A stretch of DNA of 64,000 nt, from NCBI RefSeq assembly GCF_040954645.1, contig NC_092804.1, forward strand, positions 152,219,108-152,283,107. Reading direction: 5' to 3'. The stretch comes from Diabrotica undecimpunctata (lineage: Eukaryota > Arthropoda > Insecta > Coleoptera > Chrysomelidae). Below the pieces are notes generated by a model, which was given only the letters and a program-made list of their open reading frames with translations, was not told where the DNA came from and searched no databases. This document shows, piece by piece, positions 1 through 11,324 of the stretch (positions within the stretch are counted from its first letter, which is position 1; the number at the start of each line of letters is the position of its first letter). Position numbers and translations under genes: made by a program.

Positions 1-1
1 A

Positions 2-166
2 GTTAAGCAACTCTGTATTTTTAGTCCATCACTATTGGCACTATTTCTTAATGACCTACATCATTTTCTTGGAGGAGGCGTTGATTTAAGTGGCTTTATA
101 ATTAGAATATTGCTTTATGCTGATGAAATGATGGTGTTAGCAAGCAGTTTTATAAATTATGCTTAA
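2..166 (+). pseudogene. Reverse transcriptase palm fragment of a LINE
   Basis: The frame starting at base 2 reads as the palm core of a non-LTR retrotransposon RT: a QLCIFSPSLLALFLNDL-like stretch followed by LLYADE. This matches the usual order of the G-LSP-LF-N-L motif and then the YADD box. The second catalytic Asp of YADD is Glu here, and a TAA follows about 15 codons later, so the copy is dead. It is cut by the window edge, so more of the element may lie to the left. The LINE clade cannot be named from so short a piece. Confidence 0.7.
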
Positions 167-2164
167 TAAATTAGGTATTTTAGATTGTGGTATTTAAAAA
201 TCAACATAGACGTTAAAAATTATTGTGTTTAGCCAAGAGGGTAGAAATGACATAACATTTTACCTCTATTTTTCACTAGCATTAACATTTTTAATTTGTT
301 TTAAACGTTTTATTGTTTGAAATTAATTTCCTAAAGTAGCTGTAGCTTTTTGCGTGGTTATTGTTAGTTGTTGCTTTGGAAACCATCAGGATCTTCTAAT
401 TTTTTTGCCACAAATTAGTCGCAAGGCTCATGTACTGATCCTTTCCCAAGTTAACATAATTAATGTGATAATAAAAAGGTCTGAATAAACCTATATTATT
501 CTTATCTATTATAATCTAAAAATAATGATTCTTGTTTTTGTTTTTAGTTTCCAATAAAATCAAATTTGTTTTTATTATAGTATCTATTTTTTATACAGCA
601 AAAACATAAAATCAAACCTATAAAGTTACCAGTATAGTATTACTGTCGCTTCACGAAACATTCGACCAATATATCAATTTCGCTTATTGACAGTCACATC
701 TCCAATATTTTTTGCGCCATTGATTTAAGGTTTTCCATTCTTTGTATCTTTTTATTGAAAACTCGACCTACATCGATTAATATCATCTGTTGTTGATATG
801 TTTTTAAGCTTTAAAAATTCATAAATTTGATTCGTATATAGGGCGCATCAATCTCTGTCACCCCTTAACGCGTGGAAAGGTTGATGTGTGCAGTGTTGGC
901 AATTCGGATATAAATTTCATTACTTCCGTTTACAAAGTGTAATCTTGTTTTGTTTGACAAGATCTTAATGTATAATCGCATTCTGCAACAAAACTCATAA
1001 AATCTGATGCAGCTTTTCTTGCCTTCAGGAAAGAGGTCTTTTTAAAGCACCATGCATATATTTTCATAAAAAGTTATATATTTGATGGCATTTTCACAGA
1101 CGATTTGTTAATTTATTACAAACAAAATATTTTCAATAAATATAAAATCGTTTTGCTTTGTAAGTACTTTACAAGAATCAATTAAATTCTTGAATCTATG
1201 CAATAATTTAAGTGCTACAAAGGGGACTAATTTTGAGAACTTAAATTGTTTTTTTTTTATATATTGATAGCTATCAGAAATTTTAATCTAATTAAATATA
1301 TGATACCATCCTTTTCTCCCAACATTCTTCTTATAGTTCTAATGATGTTTTACTAGTTCATTGTCTTTTGTTGTTAGTCTCCAGCCTAGAGGATATTCGC
1401 TAACTACTTCTATGACTATTACCATTCTTTTGAAATATTATCTAAGTCAAAACTTATCTTAAACTTATCTTGAATATTATTGCTAGGTGAAGTCCATAAT
1501 CTTCTGTAACAAGTCTGGTAAATGCCATCCATATAAGACTAGAGCTCAATACCATTATTAGCTAATCCAATAATATTTTTCGTGAAGATTTTGCCCGTTA
1601 GATTCTGTGATGTTTTTAATGATCTGTATGCAGATTCATAAAGATCAGTTTTTTTTTGTTTAATAAATTTTGCACCAAGAAATAGAAAAAAAAACAGAAA
1701 ATAAAGAGATAATATACTGACAAAACATTGTAAAAATAATAAAAACAGAAGATAATACGGTGATACGGCCATATATTTAAGAAAGCAAAAAAAAACAGCT
1801 CAAAAAATATTAACGGAGTGGACAAGTATAAATGCCAAAAGAAAGACCAAGGCAGAATACGATGTTAGGACCAAGTTAAAAAAATATTAAGAACACTGAT
1901 AATAAAGAACTGGATACTAAAACCACTGGATAGGGCAGCTTGATGTACCGAATGGAAAAACCAGTGGACTGATCCACCACGGCAATGTAAGTCAAAATGT
2001 TTCGTTTTCATTTCATTCATTTTGTAGTAAGGTTTTAACCCTCAAGAATTAAATGCAAAACGGCTTACAGTATATACACTTGTTTGTATAAGTAAAAATA
2101 TAACGCGGAACATCTATCCAGATAAAGAGCTAAGTTCGGAGACAAAGGTTTTGAGCAACGAGTT
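167..2164. other. AT-rich stretch without recognisable genes
   Basis: I see only short frames without family similarity here. Part of this stretch probably holds the 5' flank and terminal repeat of the piggyBac element whose coding part starts at 2165, but I could not place its TTAA end. Confidence 0.5.
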
Positions 2165-2344
2165 ATGGAGTGGTATTTGGAGAACGACGATGAACCTGAT
2201 GAGTACGAGGAGAATGATGACTCTGATATAGATCCTGACTATGTACAAAATGATAAATGGTAGCAGGTATCATAAGAAGAAGTCGAAATACGTGAAAAAA
2301 GTGACAGTAGTATTGGATAGATGACCTTTTTGAAGCGATCATAA

Positions 2345-3055
2345 AAACGCCAACAAATATGAGGAAGAAAAAAAAAGAACCACCACCAGAGAAAAAATCG
2401 AGTACCTTCTGCTCGATTACATATACAGGCAAAATACCAACAAAAATAGCCAAACACATAAAACGGAAAGAAATAACACCAGCTTTAAGAACAAACAACA
2501 ACTTAGGCAAATATATTAAAAACAACAAGAGAAAAAAACAAAGAGCACTTCCACAGTGGTATATACAAACTTAAATGTGGCGACTGCTCAAAAACTTACA
2601 TCGGTCAAACCGGTAGAACATTTAACAAACGTATAGCAGAACATAAAAGGACTTTCAATAATAGAAAAACAGATTCTACATACGCACTTTACCTTCTAGA
2701 TCATACTCATTTTTTTAATGACAAATTTTAAATACTTTATATCCAAAATAAAAGCCTAAAGCTATCTTTATTAGAATCTATAGAAATTACCAAATTAAAA
2801 AACACAGACATAATTTTGAATGACCAACTGCAGACAAACAGTTCTTCTCTCCTCAGCCTATTTCGTTAAAGACTATAAACTGTAAACACATACCAAAAAT
2901 AGATCACTTGAGAAAGGCACTCTGCCATAACAGCTGTAGTGATAAGATTTTATAATAAATTTTGTGGAAGTTTTGAGAACAAAGCTTTCAGTGTTTAATT
3001 GTTACCTATATAAAATTAATTTCTATCAAGTAACGGTCGAATCCATCACTTAAAA
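2345..3055 (+). mobile_element. Penelope-like element 3' part with GIY-YIG domain
   Basis: The frame from 2359 reads like the RT-to-endonuclease linker (ITYTGKIPTKIAKHIKR, then RTNNNLGKYIKNNK). After a frameshift near 2545 it continues as the GIY-YIG nuclease: GIYKLKCGDC, TYIGQTGRTF, R-AEHKR, then SLLESIEITKLKNTD and a short tail near 2870. This combination is diagnostic of the C-terminus of GIY-YIG Penelope-like elements. Bases 2907-2935 keep a weak hammerhead-like outline (TTGAGAA, GGCA/TGCC hairpin, degenerate TAAC in place of GAAA). The fragment sits between the acidic start and the core of the piggyBac relic and so inserted after it. I found no clean target-site duplication, so the ends are approximate. 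Confidence 0.82.
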
Positions 3056-4204
3056 AGAAACCAGTTTTTTTGGTTCGTGTGGTTCAAAAGTGCGTCGACT
3101 TCTGTTCAAAAAATGCCTGAACATAAAATCATTTGCCAATCTCCCGGACTTACCAGAAAAACTATCCAAATAGTGAACCCTGGCAAAACAGAAATTTGGA
3201 AAAGCTTATTTGATAATCCAATGATTAATAAAATTGTAAACTGCACATATGCTAAATTAATTTCAATTAGAAGCAAACTAAAACTTAAAAGTAGTATATT
3301 AAAATATTTATGCTCACTTTAGTTTTCAAATCTGGCCACAAAAATATTAATTCGCTATTCGCAAAAGGCCTAACTGGAAGACCTATTTTTGGATCAACCA
3401 TATCCGTTAAGCGCTTTGAAATATTAGTGAGTGCTCTTAAAATTGAGGATGCCATAAATCGAGAGGAGAGAAAGACAATATACCGTGCTGCCCCGATCTC
3501 TGAAATATTTATCACTTTTATTCAAAACTCTAAAGAAATGTACTGTCCTAGCGATAATGTAACACAGGTAAATGTGGATTTTGGATGTACATGCCAAAGA
3601 AACCACCTAAATATGGTTGCCTAAATATGAATATGGTGATTTAATTCTTGGCTGACTCGTATAGTTCTTACTTCTATAATTCTTACATTTACACCGGAAA
3701 GGATAATGGCGGAACTGGACATTCCGAAGAAGAACTAGGCTTTTGAAACCCACTTAATTAGTTTTACGGCTATGTAAACCGCTTAAAGGATCTTAAAGGA
3801 ACATTATAGGCGACAGTTGATTCGCTTCATTGGAACTGGTAGAAGAACTTGAAAAAAAAATCTCTAACATATGTCGGCAGTATGAAGGTGAATAAAGCTA
3901 TTATACCACCAGAGTCCAACGCAAATAAATCTAGACCGGTGGAAACAACACTTTATGGATTTATAGAGATACTAATGTACCCCTGTAACTCAATATTCAA
4001 TATGTATGTCAATAGTTCCGAAAATCAACAGATAAGTTGATATCTAATACAAATGAACCAGAAATTGTCTGTTATTATAACAAAACAAAAAGTGGTGTAG
4101 ACATTCTGGATATGAAAGCTGCTTTATATTTATCTAATAGAAGAACCAAAAGATAGCTGTTACTAATATTTTACACTTTAATTAATATAAGTTGTGCCAC
4201 TAGT

Positions 4205-5210
4205 ACTAGTACTTTTATTACAATCAAGTAGCCTCTATCCAAATTGAAGACAGTCCGACTGAAAAAATATCCATCAAATGTGGAGTACGGCAGGGTTGTG
4301 TTTTGTAACCCACTCTTTTTAATCTGTACTCTGAAGAAATCTTTAGGGAGGCTTTGGATGACAGACAAGAGGGAGTAAGACTAGGTGGAGAAGTAATCAA
4401 CAATATTAGATACGCTGACGATACAGCCATTCTTACAGAAAATTTACAAGATCTCCAAACATTACTAAATCGAGTCAGTGAAGCAAGTTATCAGAGAGGC
4501 CTAAAAATCAACATTTCAAAGACAAAGTGGATGGCAGTTGGAAAGATTAATATAGATCCAGGTCTGATTTCTCTTAATGGAGAGGAGATCGAAAGGGTAA
4601 ATCATTTCAAATACCCTGGCAGCTGATTAAATGTAAATTGTGACTCTGATGAAGAGATAATAACCAGGATCGAAATATCACGTAAGGCTTTTATGACCTG
4701 GAAACCAGTTTTATGCAACAGAAACCTGTCGATGAATATTCGTAAGAAGGTCCTGAAATGTTATGTGTGGTCCATTCTATTGTATGGTTGTGAGACATGG
4801 ACGTTAAAAACCACAATGCTTAACAAGTTAGAAGCATTCGAATTGTGGTGCTATAGACGAATCCTAAAGATATCGTGGGTTTCTCACACTTCCAGTGAAG
4901 ATGTTCTTCAAATGATCAATTTAGAACGTCTGCTCATAAACACCATAAAGGGAAGAAAAACAGAATACTTCGGCCATATAATCAGAGTACCTAAATACCA
5001 TGTACTTCGCCTTATAATACAAGGAAAAGTGGAAGGAAAGAGATGGATTGGTCGAAAGAAACTTTCATGGCTGCGTAATATTAGACAATGGTGTGGTTCC
5101 ACAGTAGAAGAATTATTTCGCGCAGCAGCCGACAGAGAAAGGTTTCAGGAAATTGAAACCATAATGACGGCCAATGTCTGAATACGGACACGGCACCCAA
5201 AGAAGAAGAA
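4205..5210 (+). mobile_element. RTE-like LINE, 5'-truncated, with 11-bp TSD
   Basis: From 4224 the frame gives an RT palm: GVRQGCVL followed by a stop in place of Ser, then PTLFNLYSEEIF, NNIRYADDTAIL with an intact YADD, and the thumb. A stop in place of Leu follows YPGS at about 4626. The C-terminal domain runs from 4693 (ILLYGCETWTL, FELWCYRRILKISW, TEYFGHIIR, GRKKLSWLRNIRQW, ELFRAAADRE) to the stop at 5179. It ends in a GAAGAAGAA tail. The bases gtgccactagt occur just before (4194-4204) and just after (5211-5221), an exact 11-bp target-site duplication that fixes the borders. The 5' end was lost at insertion, as is usual for LINEs. The target is the piggyBac relic. The clade label RTE-like rests on the C-terminal domain and the short-repeat tail. 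Confidence 0.9.
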
Positions 5211-5524
5211 GTGCCACTAGTTTCATATTACATTTTGTTACCGTCAAAATCCCTCAAAGAAAAGGAATGCAGAAAAGATAAAATACACTTTATTTAAAGT
5301 TTGGCTGTGACGCTCATAAAACCACATCTAGGGAGACGTCTATTAATATTATATTATCCTAAAGATATAAGTTTACTTATTAGTGAAGTTATTCCTAAAT
5401 AATTAGAAAATCCCATCAAAAAACTTCCACTTGACAAACTTCAGAAATGCCAAACAGGTTCTATCTGCTCACCTCAGAAAGAGAGAAAACCATCATACAA
5501 ATGCATAAAATGTAGCGATCCTAT

Positions 5525-6393
5525 CGATACGAATACAGGCAAAGATAAATCGAAAACTAACGCAGTGTATATCAGTACAAAGCGGAGTCAGGTAGGGTGA
5601 CTTGTTAAGCCCACTTCTATTTAATATAATAATGGACGAAATAATACAAACAGTACGTAAAGTTCATGGCTTCATAATGGGGAAAAAAGAAAGCCAAATG
5701 GTATGTTATGCAGACGACGCCGCATCAATCGCCGAGACAGAAGACGAGCTCCAAAGATTAGCACACATCTTCGATACAAGAGCCAACAAATACAATATAA
5801 TCATATCAGCTAAAAAAACTAAATGTATGACAACATTTAAATACGCACTACGATGTAAAATCGAAATTGACGGAAAAATAATAAAGCAGGAAGCAAGGTT
5901 TAGATATCTGGAAATATATATAACTACATAAGTACGACAACAAAGCTTAAAAGCAAGTAAAGCGGCGGGATATCTTAATGACACAATCTGGAAGAAAAAA
6001 CACCTAAGACAAGACACAAAAACAAGAATTTATAAAGCAGCAATTAGACCTATACCTATTAACATACACGGCGACAAGACCTGACACATCTAAAACGAGA
6101 CGACTACTAGAAACAACAGAGATGAAAATTCTCCGACGAATATCAGAGAAATGTCTGTTAGATAAATGGATGGGCGACAAAACGGAAACGAACACATAAG
6201 TAGAATTTCAGAGGATAGGATAGTACAAATAGCACGAGATAAGTCACCAAATGGACGAAAAAGTATTGGCATACCAAGAAAAAGATGATGCGATAATTTA
6301 AACAATTAAGGAGGCTAATATTGAAGATGAAACGGGCTTTAAAGGGTCTTTAAAGGCCTGTTTCTAGTAATACAAGAAGGAAAAGAAGAAGAA
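5525..6393 (+). mobile_element. LINE, 5'-truncated, with 13-bp TSD
   Basis: The frame near 5540 reads SVQSGVR-GDLLSPLLFNII with a stop in place of Gln, then CYADDAASIAET with an intact YADD, and the thumb (FRYLEIYITT). The C-terminal part reads KTRIYKAAIRPI, RRLLETTEMKILRRIS and a late IARDKSPNGRKSIG-PRKR, broken by several frameshifts. The tail is GAAGGAAAAGAAGAAGAAG. The 13 bases gtagcgatcctat lie at both 5512-5524 and 6394-6406, so the insertion is exactly bounded. It lies inside the C-terminal cysteine codons of the piggyBac relic. Related 3' fragments occur at 30200 and 60340. This is a different family from the RTE-like copies. Confidence 0.87.
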
Positions 6394-6427
6394 GTAGCGA
6401 TCCTATGTTAAAAGTATGCCTGTGTTA

Positions 6428-8523
6428 AAAAATAGATTTTCAGAATGCATCCAAAATCAAAATAAATGATTAGATATTGTTGCGCAGGGTCCCTAAGACA
6501 AGATCTTTAATATTAAGTACTATAGACAGATATTTCAGTTTAAGAGTTAAAAACAAATTAAAGGATCAACATGTTAATTGTTTTTAAATTTATTTGACTA
6601 AACACCCTTTAACTGCGATGACAGGCTACATTGTTTAAACAAAGTTTCTTAGTTGAATAATCTATTCGTATAGTGTATTCTTTGAGTAAATACACAAAGA
6701 CAAGCAATATTCGAAACCACGCTTCACCCAGTTTACATAGTGTCAGTTATAGGAAGTTTCATAAAATAATATTACAATCTTACTGTCTGCTAACGAAATT
6801 TCTTACAGAAAATAAAAAAGCCAAATCAAATGTTGTAAACATCAGGCAGACTTTCACAAACCTCTTCCACGACAGAGAAGGTTCATCTTTATCGTATATA
6901 TTTGATCCTGTCCTTGGAAACAATTACGGTCTCCCTCGTCTCCTTGAAAGCAGCACACGGCGTAGCGGACAAGAGAACTCATTAGATCGGATTGTTTGCA
7001 AAAACAATTTGAAGACCTGACGCACACTCCAAAGGAATAAGATGTAGTAGGTCGAACGGACAAAAACGATAGGCATTTAGCGAGGAAATTTTTCTACACT
7101 AAACGTTTTTTCACGTGACATGAAGTTGATTAATTTTTCTATTTCTGGGAGAATGTGTATCATATAAGATACGTTTTCAGTCGTAAAATAGGTTCAAGAT
7201 GGGGATAGAGCTTTGGAATGTCCCGCAAAAGTGATAAAAGAATGACATTTGTAGATGATGGTAAGTGTGACACGTAAAACAAATGAAGTTGCCAGAGGTA
7301 GGGGAGAATTTTCAACTTAATGACACAGAAAAGACTTTACTTATAGTGTAAGAATAGCTCGAATTTAAAAAGAATCATATAATAAATATATGATTATGTA
7401 TAATCAAAACGTATTTTCACAAAAATAAATCGGCGAAATGCTTGTGTAACTGTTACACTGTAACAGATAATTTAAAAAAATTGTACAGAAAGGACTTCAT
7501 CAAATTAGATAATTCTTGTTGCGTTTGTTATTGTCAGGAGAAAGTTTGTGTAATAGATAATTAATAAAAATTGTACAGAAAGGCCTTAAAAACAGTTCTT
7601 TTGTCATTTTAAATCGCAGAATAACTAATAGATGGCGTATTACTAATACTAACAAAGTAAACTATAATTAAAAAAGTAAATAATATGTTATTTAAGACGT
7701 ATTTTATGTCATCCTTTTATAAAAGACCTTTATTTTGACGTATACGCATGCGCAGTGATGTAAAATAAACGCCGCCTATATTTAAATTAAATACAGACCA
7801 GAGAATGTTTATTTTAAAGATTTTGACGTGACTTGTCGAATTGCCGGTAGAAGGAAAAAAAAAGTCAACTTCACTTATATTTACATCGATATTAAATCTA
7901 ATTTGTCGTATGTTTTGTTTTATTTAATGAATATACCTATTGTAATTTATATTAGAAATCTACGTTTCCCCTTGCAATAATATTTATTTATACTTTGGAA
8001 ACGTATAGAACCTGAATTGACTATTTCTTGTTGTAGTTTTACAATTTTTAATACAACATTTGCAAAATCTCATTTCCTTTAATGATAGTACTTAAGAAAT
8101 TTGCTAATAAAAATGAATGGTTTCGCCGCTTCACACGCCCGATCGTTTCTCGTATCTCCTCCAAGTACTTGCACATAGCGAAAAGGGTTTGGAGTTGTTT
8201 TCAAAGAAATATGAACATGAACTACCTCGGTTTCTTTGGCACACACTCAGGAACAGCTGCAATATTTTCGGTAGATCTTGCTTTTCGTTGACGTAAGAAA
8301 GTTAATTAATTGTTTACTGAAGAGTGGACTCTAATTGATTCACCACAATGCGAATAGTGTTCTTTGTAGGTCGATTATGACGACCATAAATTTGGTGAAG
8401 CGCCCGAACCGTTGCTTCAACAGAAAACCCATTTTGATAAAACAATTTTAAAATTAAAAGTGAAACTGGAACAAAACCATGAAGTGGAGATATCCAGGAG
8501 TGGCTAGTATACCTGTTGAATAT
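6428..8523. other. Non-coding stretch, no recognisable element
   Basis: No family similarity was found on either strand. A direct duplication of about 25 bases (an aattgtacagaaagg core) occurs near 7479 and 7571, about 90 bases apart, which may be a small tandem repeat. The open frames at 6673-7020 and 8082-8291 have no recognisable features. Confidence 0.45.
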
Positions 8524-8771
8524 AAAGCATGTGGTGTTCGTGTGTATTAAGGTATAAAAAATGCTTATTAAAAGCTTAAAATTTTTATTTTAAAGAAAAT
8601 CTTTTCGGAATTGAATCATTTCATCCATGAGGCCATACAATATTTTTAACAACTTTTTATTAAACTGATGATGGAATGATTCAATTCCGAAAAGATCTTC
8701 TTTAAAATAAAAATTTTAATCTTTTAATAAGCATTTTTTATACCTTAATACACACGAACACCACGTGCTTT
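8524..8771. repeat. Fold-back repeat B (248 bp inverted repeat)
   Basis: The left arm (from aaagcatgtggtgttcg at 8524) and the right arm (ending ccacgtgcttt at 8771) are close to reverse complements over about 105 bases, with a short centre near 8632-8660. The right arm carries a hammerhead-like core on the plus strand. The left arm has a decayed copy on the minus strand, with the CTGATGA box lost. The unit resembles inverted terminal parts of a Penelope-like element but has no coding sequence. Confidence 0.85.
8660..8705 (+). ncRNA. Hammerhead-ribozyme-like core (unit B)
   Basis: The box CTGATGA is at 8665-8671. Helix II pairs GGAAT (8673-8677) with ATTCC (8684-8688), and GAAA is at 8689-8692. 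Helix III can pair AAG (8692-8694) with CTT (8697-8699). The predicted cleavage base is C8700. Helix I pairs TTAAA (8660-8664) with TTTAA (8701-8705). All conserved core bases of the hammerhead are present. One unpaired base (T8672) sits between the box and helix II, which is not ideal. Activity is inferred only. Confidence 0.55.
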
Positions 8772-9383
8772 GAAAACAATTTTATCCTTTGCGCATATTG
8801 TTGTATGTTATCTCCATGGTGGTTTGGCTAAACAAACTAGATAAATGACAGTCAACTTGACAGATGTAGCTTTAAGAATATGGCCACTACCAACTGTAGA
8901 ACTGTAACCAACCCTATTTGAAAACTAATTATTACTCATCTTTATAAAATTAGAATAAATAACCAAAAAAATCATTATATTTGTGTAATACAAAGATAAC
9001 AAAACAAGAGTTTTAACATATCAATAGTTTTAAAATTTTAACATTAAAATTAATTTAATTTAAAATTAAATTAATTTATTATTTAATTTAATTTAAAATT
9101 AAAATAAATTAAATAACGATTTAATGTCGTGATGGTAAAAAAATGCAACACTTTGTATACAGTTATTTATTTGAATCAATAGTACTTATTTGTAAGTATT
9201 ATATAAAAATATATTGTTGATAAAATTTTTACCTCGATAATCGTTTCTTTTCTTTAGTTGAAGATTTTTTCTTCTTTTTTAGATAAGAATATTTATTTTT
9301 GTGTATTTAACTTTATTTTATTTGTAATTTTTAGTAATTTTGGAGTTTGTTCTGAAGCTATTTTCTTGTGGCATGTTAGAGTA
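8772..9383. other. AT-rich spacer between fold-backs
   Basis: Nothing coding is seen. Runs of ttaatttaa-type low-complexity sequence occur at about 9035-9120. Confidence 0.5.
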
Positions 9384-9620
9384 ATTACTATTTAAATAAG
9401 AATAAGCCACAATTAAAGGTTAAAGTATGTTTATTGACGTTTAAATTTCCACTTCGGAAATCGTTCTCACAATACAAATATTAGTAAATTGATTTATGTA
9501 ATTGACTAATGTACTAATGTTTGTATTTTGAGAACGATTTCCGAAGTGGAAATTGAAACGTCAATAAACGTACTTTAAACGTAACTTTAATTTGTGGATT
9601 ATTCCCATTTAAATAGTAAT
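9384..9620. repeat. Fold-back repeat E (237 bp inverted repeat)
   Basis: Left arm 9384-9486 and right arm about 9513-9620 are reverse complements for most of their length, starting attactatttaaat and ending atttaaatagtaat. Each arm holds a hairpin ATTTCC-gaag-TGGAAAT. In the right arm it is followed by TGAAACGTC. This looks like a decayed hammerhead: the box is TTGAGAA instead of CTGANGA, and the left arm has TAAA for GAAA. The outer part of the left arm, with its flank, resembles 13586-13670. Confidence 0.82.
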
Positions 9621-10133
9621 TTTGGATTGTTTTTGATTTACCCAAAAAATTAAAACGCCAATAGTTCGAGGTCGTTAGAATTTCGTCATTTAACGACTTC
9701 GAAAAAGCTTACGCATTGTAAGCAAGAAAGAGGCCGGTTTTGGTTTACGGGAAATTTCACGAACAGTAATTAAAGCTAATCTATCAACGACAAGTTTGGA
9801 GTTACTTAAATATTGCAAGGCCGTAATTTACGGGATCTTCTTCTTGCTCTCAGAAATAGACGGGATAGTGTATATCAAGTAAGGGATGATTTTGTTGCAG
9901 CTATAGGAAGGGTAGTCTGAAGAAGAATAGTTAATCAAAGATTACCTGTAATGGGACTGAGAACTTACCGTCCGTTTTTGGTGTTACCTTTGACACCACA
10001 GCATAAGGCTCTACGTAGAGCTAGGCAAAACTGGAATGGTCAATTGAATTTTGTCGGCTTCAGTGATGAATTTAGGTTTTGTTTGGCTGTGTCTGATAGG
10101 CGCATAAAGGTCGAGAGACGAAATATAAACTAT

Positions 10134-11324
10134 TGTAACGTTATAAACGTCACATCTCTATTAATTTATATTTAAATAATTATTTCATTTTAATTTCTTT
10201 ATTAATTTATTAATTTCTTTATCTTCAGTTTAATTTTTACTATTTTTTATTTTACAAAATAGTTGGCGCCCTCTGTTTTTTCTTTTCTTCCTCTGTCTTT
10301 GTTTTCTCTCTCTTTCTGTCCCGTAGAATAAATATCCGCCCTCTCACTTTTTGTCCGGCAGACTATTCTGTTCCGTGTTGACAGACAAACTAGTTTCATG
10401 ATATCTATAGCAACATCCTATGACATCTGTGCTTTCATTCAGTTCAGTCTCCCACTTTCTGTCAAAACAACTTTTCTGTAGTGGGATTATCTTTTGCCTC
10501 TTTTTGAAATTTATAAAAGAAGGCAAAAATTATTATAAGACTCATTTTTATGATCTACAAATTCTCTTAGGGTAAGTACTTTCATTGTGGTATTTATTCT
10601 ATAATTTTGACCACATTTCCAATATTTGTAACCTTACCTTCGTTCAAAAGCACATTTTTTTCTGATATATGCATTAGGATTTTTTAACAGAATTTAACTA
10701 AGTAGTAACATTCATATTTCATTTTATCCTTCCCATACGCTATTTGTTTAAGTGTAATTTTGTAAGATGGCAAGGAAGTTAAACCTTTCTTTTTGATGTG
10801 TTTCTAATGTAAGTTGTTCCTTATCTTTTAGTTTATTGGCTTTATTGGTTTATTGGAATATCAAAACTTTATTGGAATATCAAAACTTTATTGGACATAT
10901 CAAAACTCTATTGGGTCATTTGGACATATTAACCAGATCGAATTGGTTGGCCATATTCAATTTTATCACCAAAACTTAGTCAGGACATACAGCCACGTGC
11001 AACTGCAGCTCTCCAGCCACAACTTAATTGGAGGACCTAAACAGCTAGAACACACAAGCAGTCCATCGAAGCAATAAGTAGCACTTATTAACTGTTAAGC
11101 TTTGGCAGGGTTAATTATTGTTTTTTTATTCCTTTAAATAAATATGTTTGGTTAAAATTTGTCTTATTTGCTATCAACTGAGGTTCAATCCCTAGTTTAA
11201 GACAAGACGAACTCACCCTTGAAATACTGAGCTAGGCAAGGTATAGACGATAAGCTCCCATGGTTGATTGAGGTATTATTTTTACAATAGTACTTCAATT
11301 CTCTTCGGTAGTCTCATCGTTACA
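10134..11324. mobile_element. Solo LTR (1191 bp) with 4-bp TSD
   Basis: The segment begins TGTAACG and ends CGTTACA, a perfect 7-bp terminal inverted repeat of the TG...CA type. It is flanked by CTAT at 10130-10133 and 11325-11328. Removing the segment plus one CTAT leaves a contiguous Tc1 transposase. No internal retroviral-type proteins exist, so this is what remains after LTR-LTR recombination. The 4-bp duplication fits Ty3/Gypsy-type elements best, though BEL is not excluded. It contains a short tandem repeat at 10850-10911 and an AATAAA at 11138. Confidence 0.85.
10850..10911 (+). repeat. Tandem repeat, about 18-bp unit, inside the solo LTR
   Basis: The unit ttattggaatatcaaaac occurs twice exactly and then once more with a two-base insertion, followed by a partial fourth copy. 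It lies in the middle of the LTR. Confidence 0.8.

Larger units (their letters stand above)
2165..6427 (+). pseudogene. piggyBac-like transposase, split by three insertions
   Basis: The pieces follow the family order. An acidic start at 2165 (MEWYLENDDEPDEYEENDD) runs to about 2340. The alpha-helical part and start of the DDE core (GRPIFGSTISVKRF, then a degenerate VNVDFG in place of the usual DE-x-VPFRGR) lie at 3077-3620. YMPKKPPKYG and YIYTGKD follow at about 3588-3710, KSLTYVGSMK with NK-IPPE at 3849-3925, NKTKSGVDILDMK at about 4080-4120, and RRTKR-LLLIFYTLINIS up to 4204. SLAVTLIKPHLGRRL follows at about 5298-5345, and a C-terminal cysteine cluster (C-x5-C, C-I-K-C, C-L-C) ends at the TAA at 6425-6427. 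Pieces lie in different frames and contain stops, so the gene is inactive. Between the pieces sit a Penelope fragment, an RTE-like LINE and another LINE, the last two with exact target-site duplications. piggyBac transposases normally cut and paste at TTAA sites. I did not identify the element's own ends. Confidence 0.88.

Noticed and set aside
1800..2000. Possible LINE 3' end (TEWKNQWTDPPRQ)
   Set aside because: Only a short, ambiguous match in shifted frames.
6673..7020. Open frame of 115 codons on the plus strand
   Set aside because: No motif, biased composition or family pattern was seen, and no coding context. Likely a chance frame.
10264..10274. TGGCGCC, resembling a retroviral-type tRNA-Lys primer site
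   Set aside because: It lies inside the LTR rather than after its end, and the downstream bases do not continue the tRNA match.
10853..11077. Open frame of 74 codons (EYQNFIGISKL repeats)
   Set aside because: It is created by the 18-bp tandem repeat inside the solo LTR.
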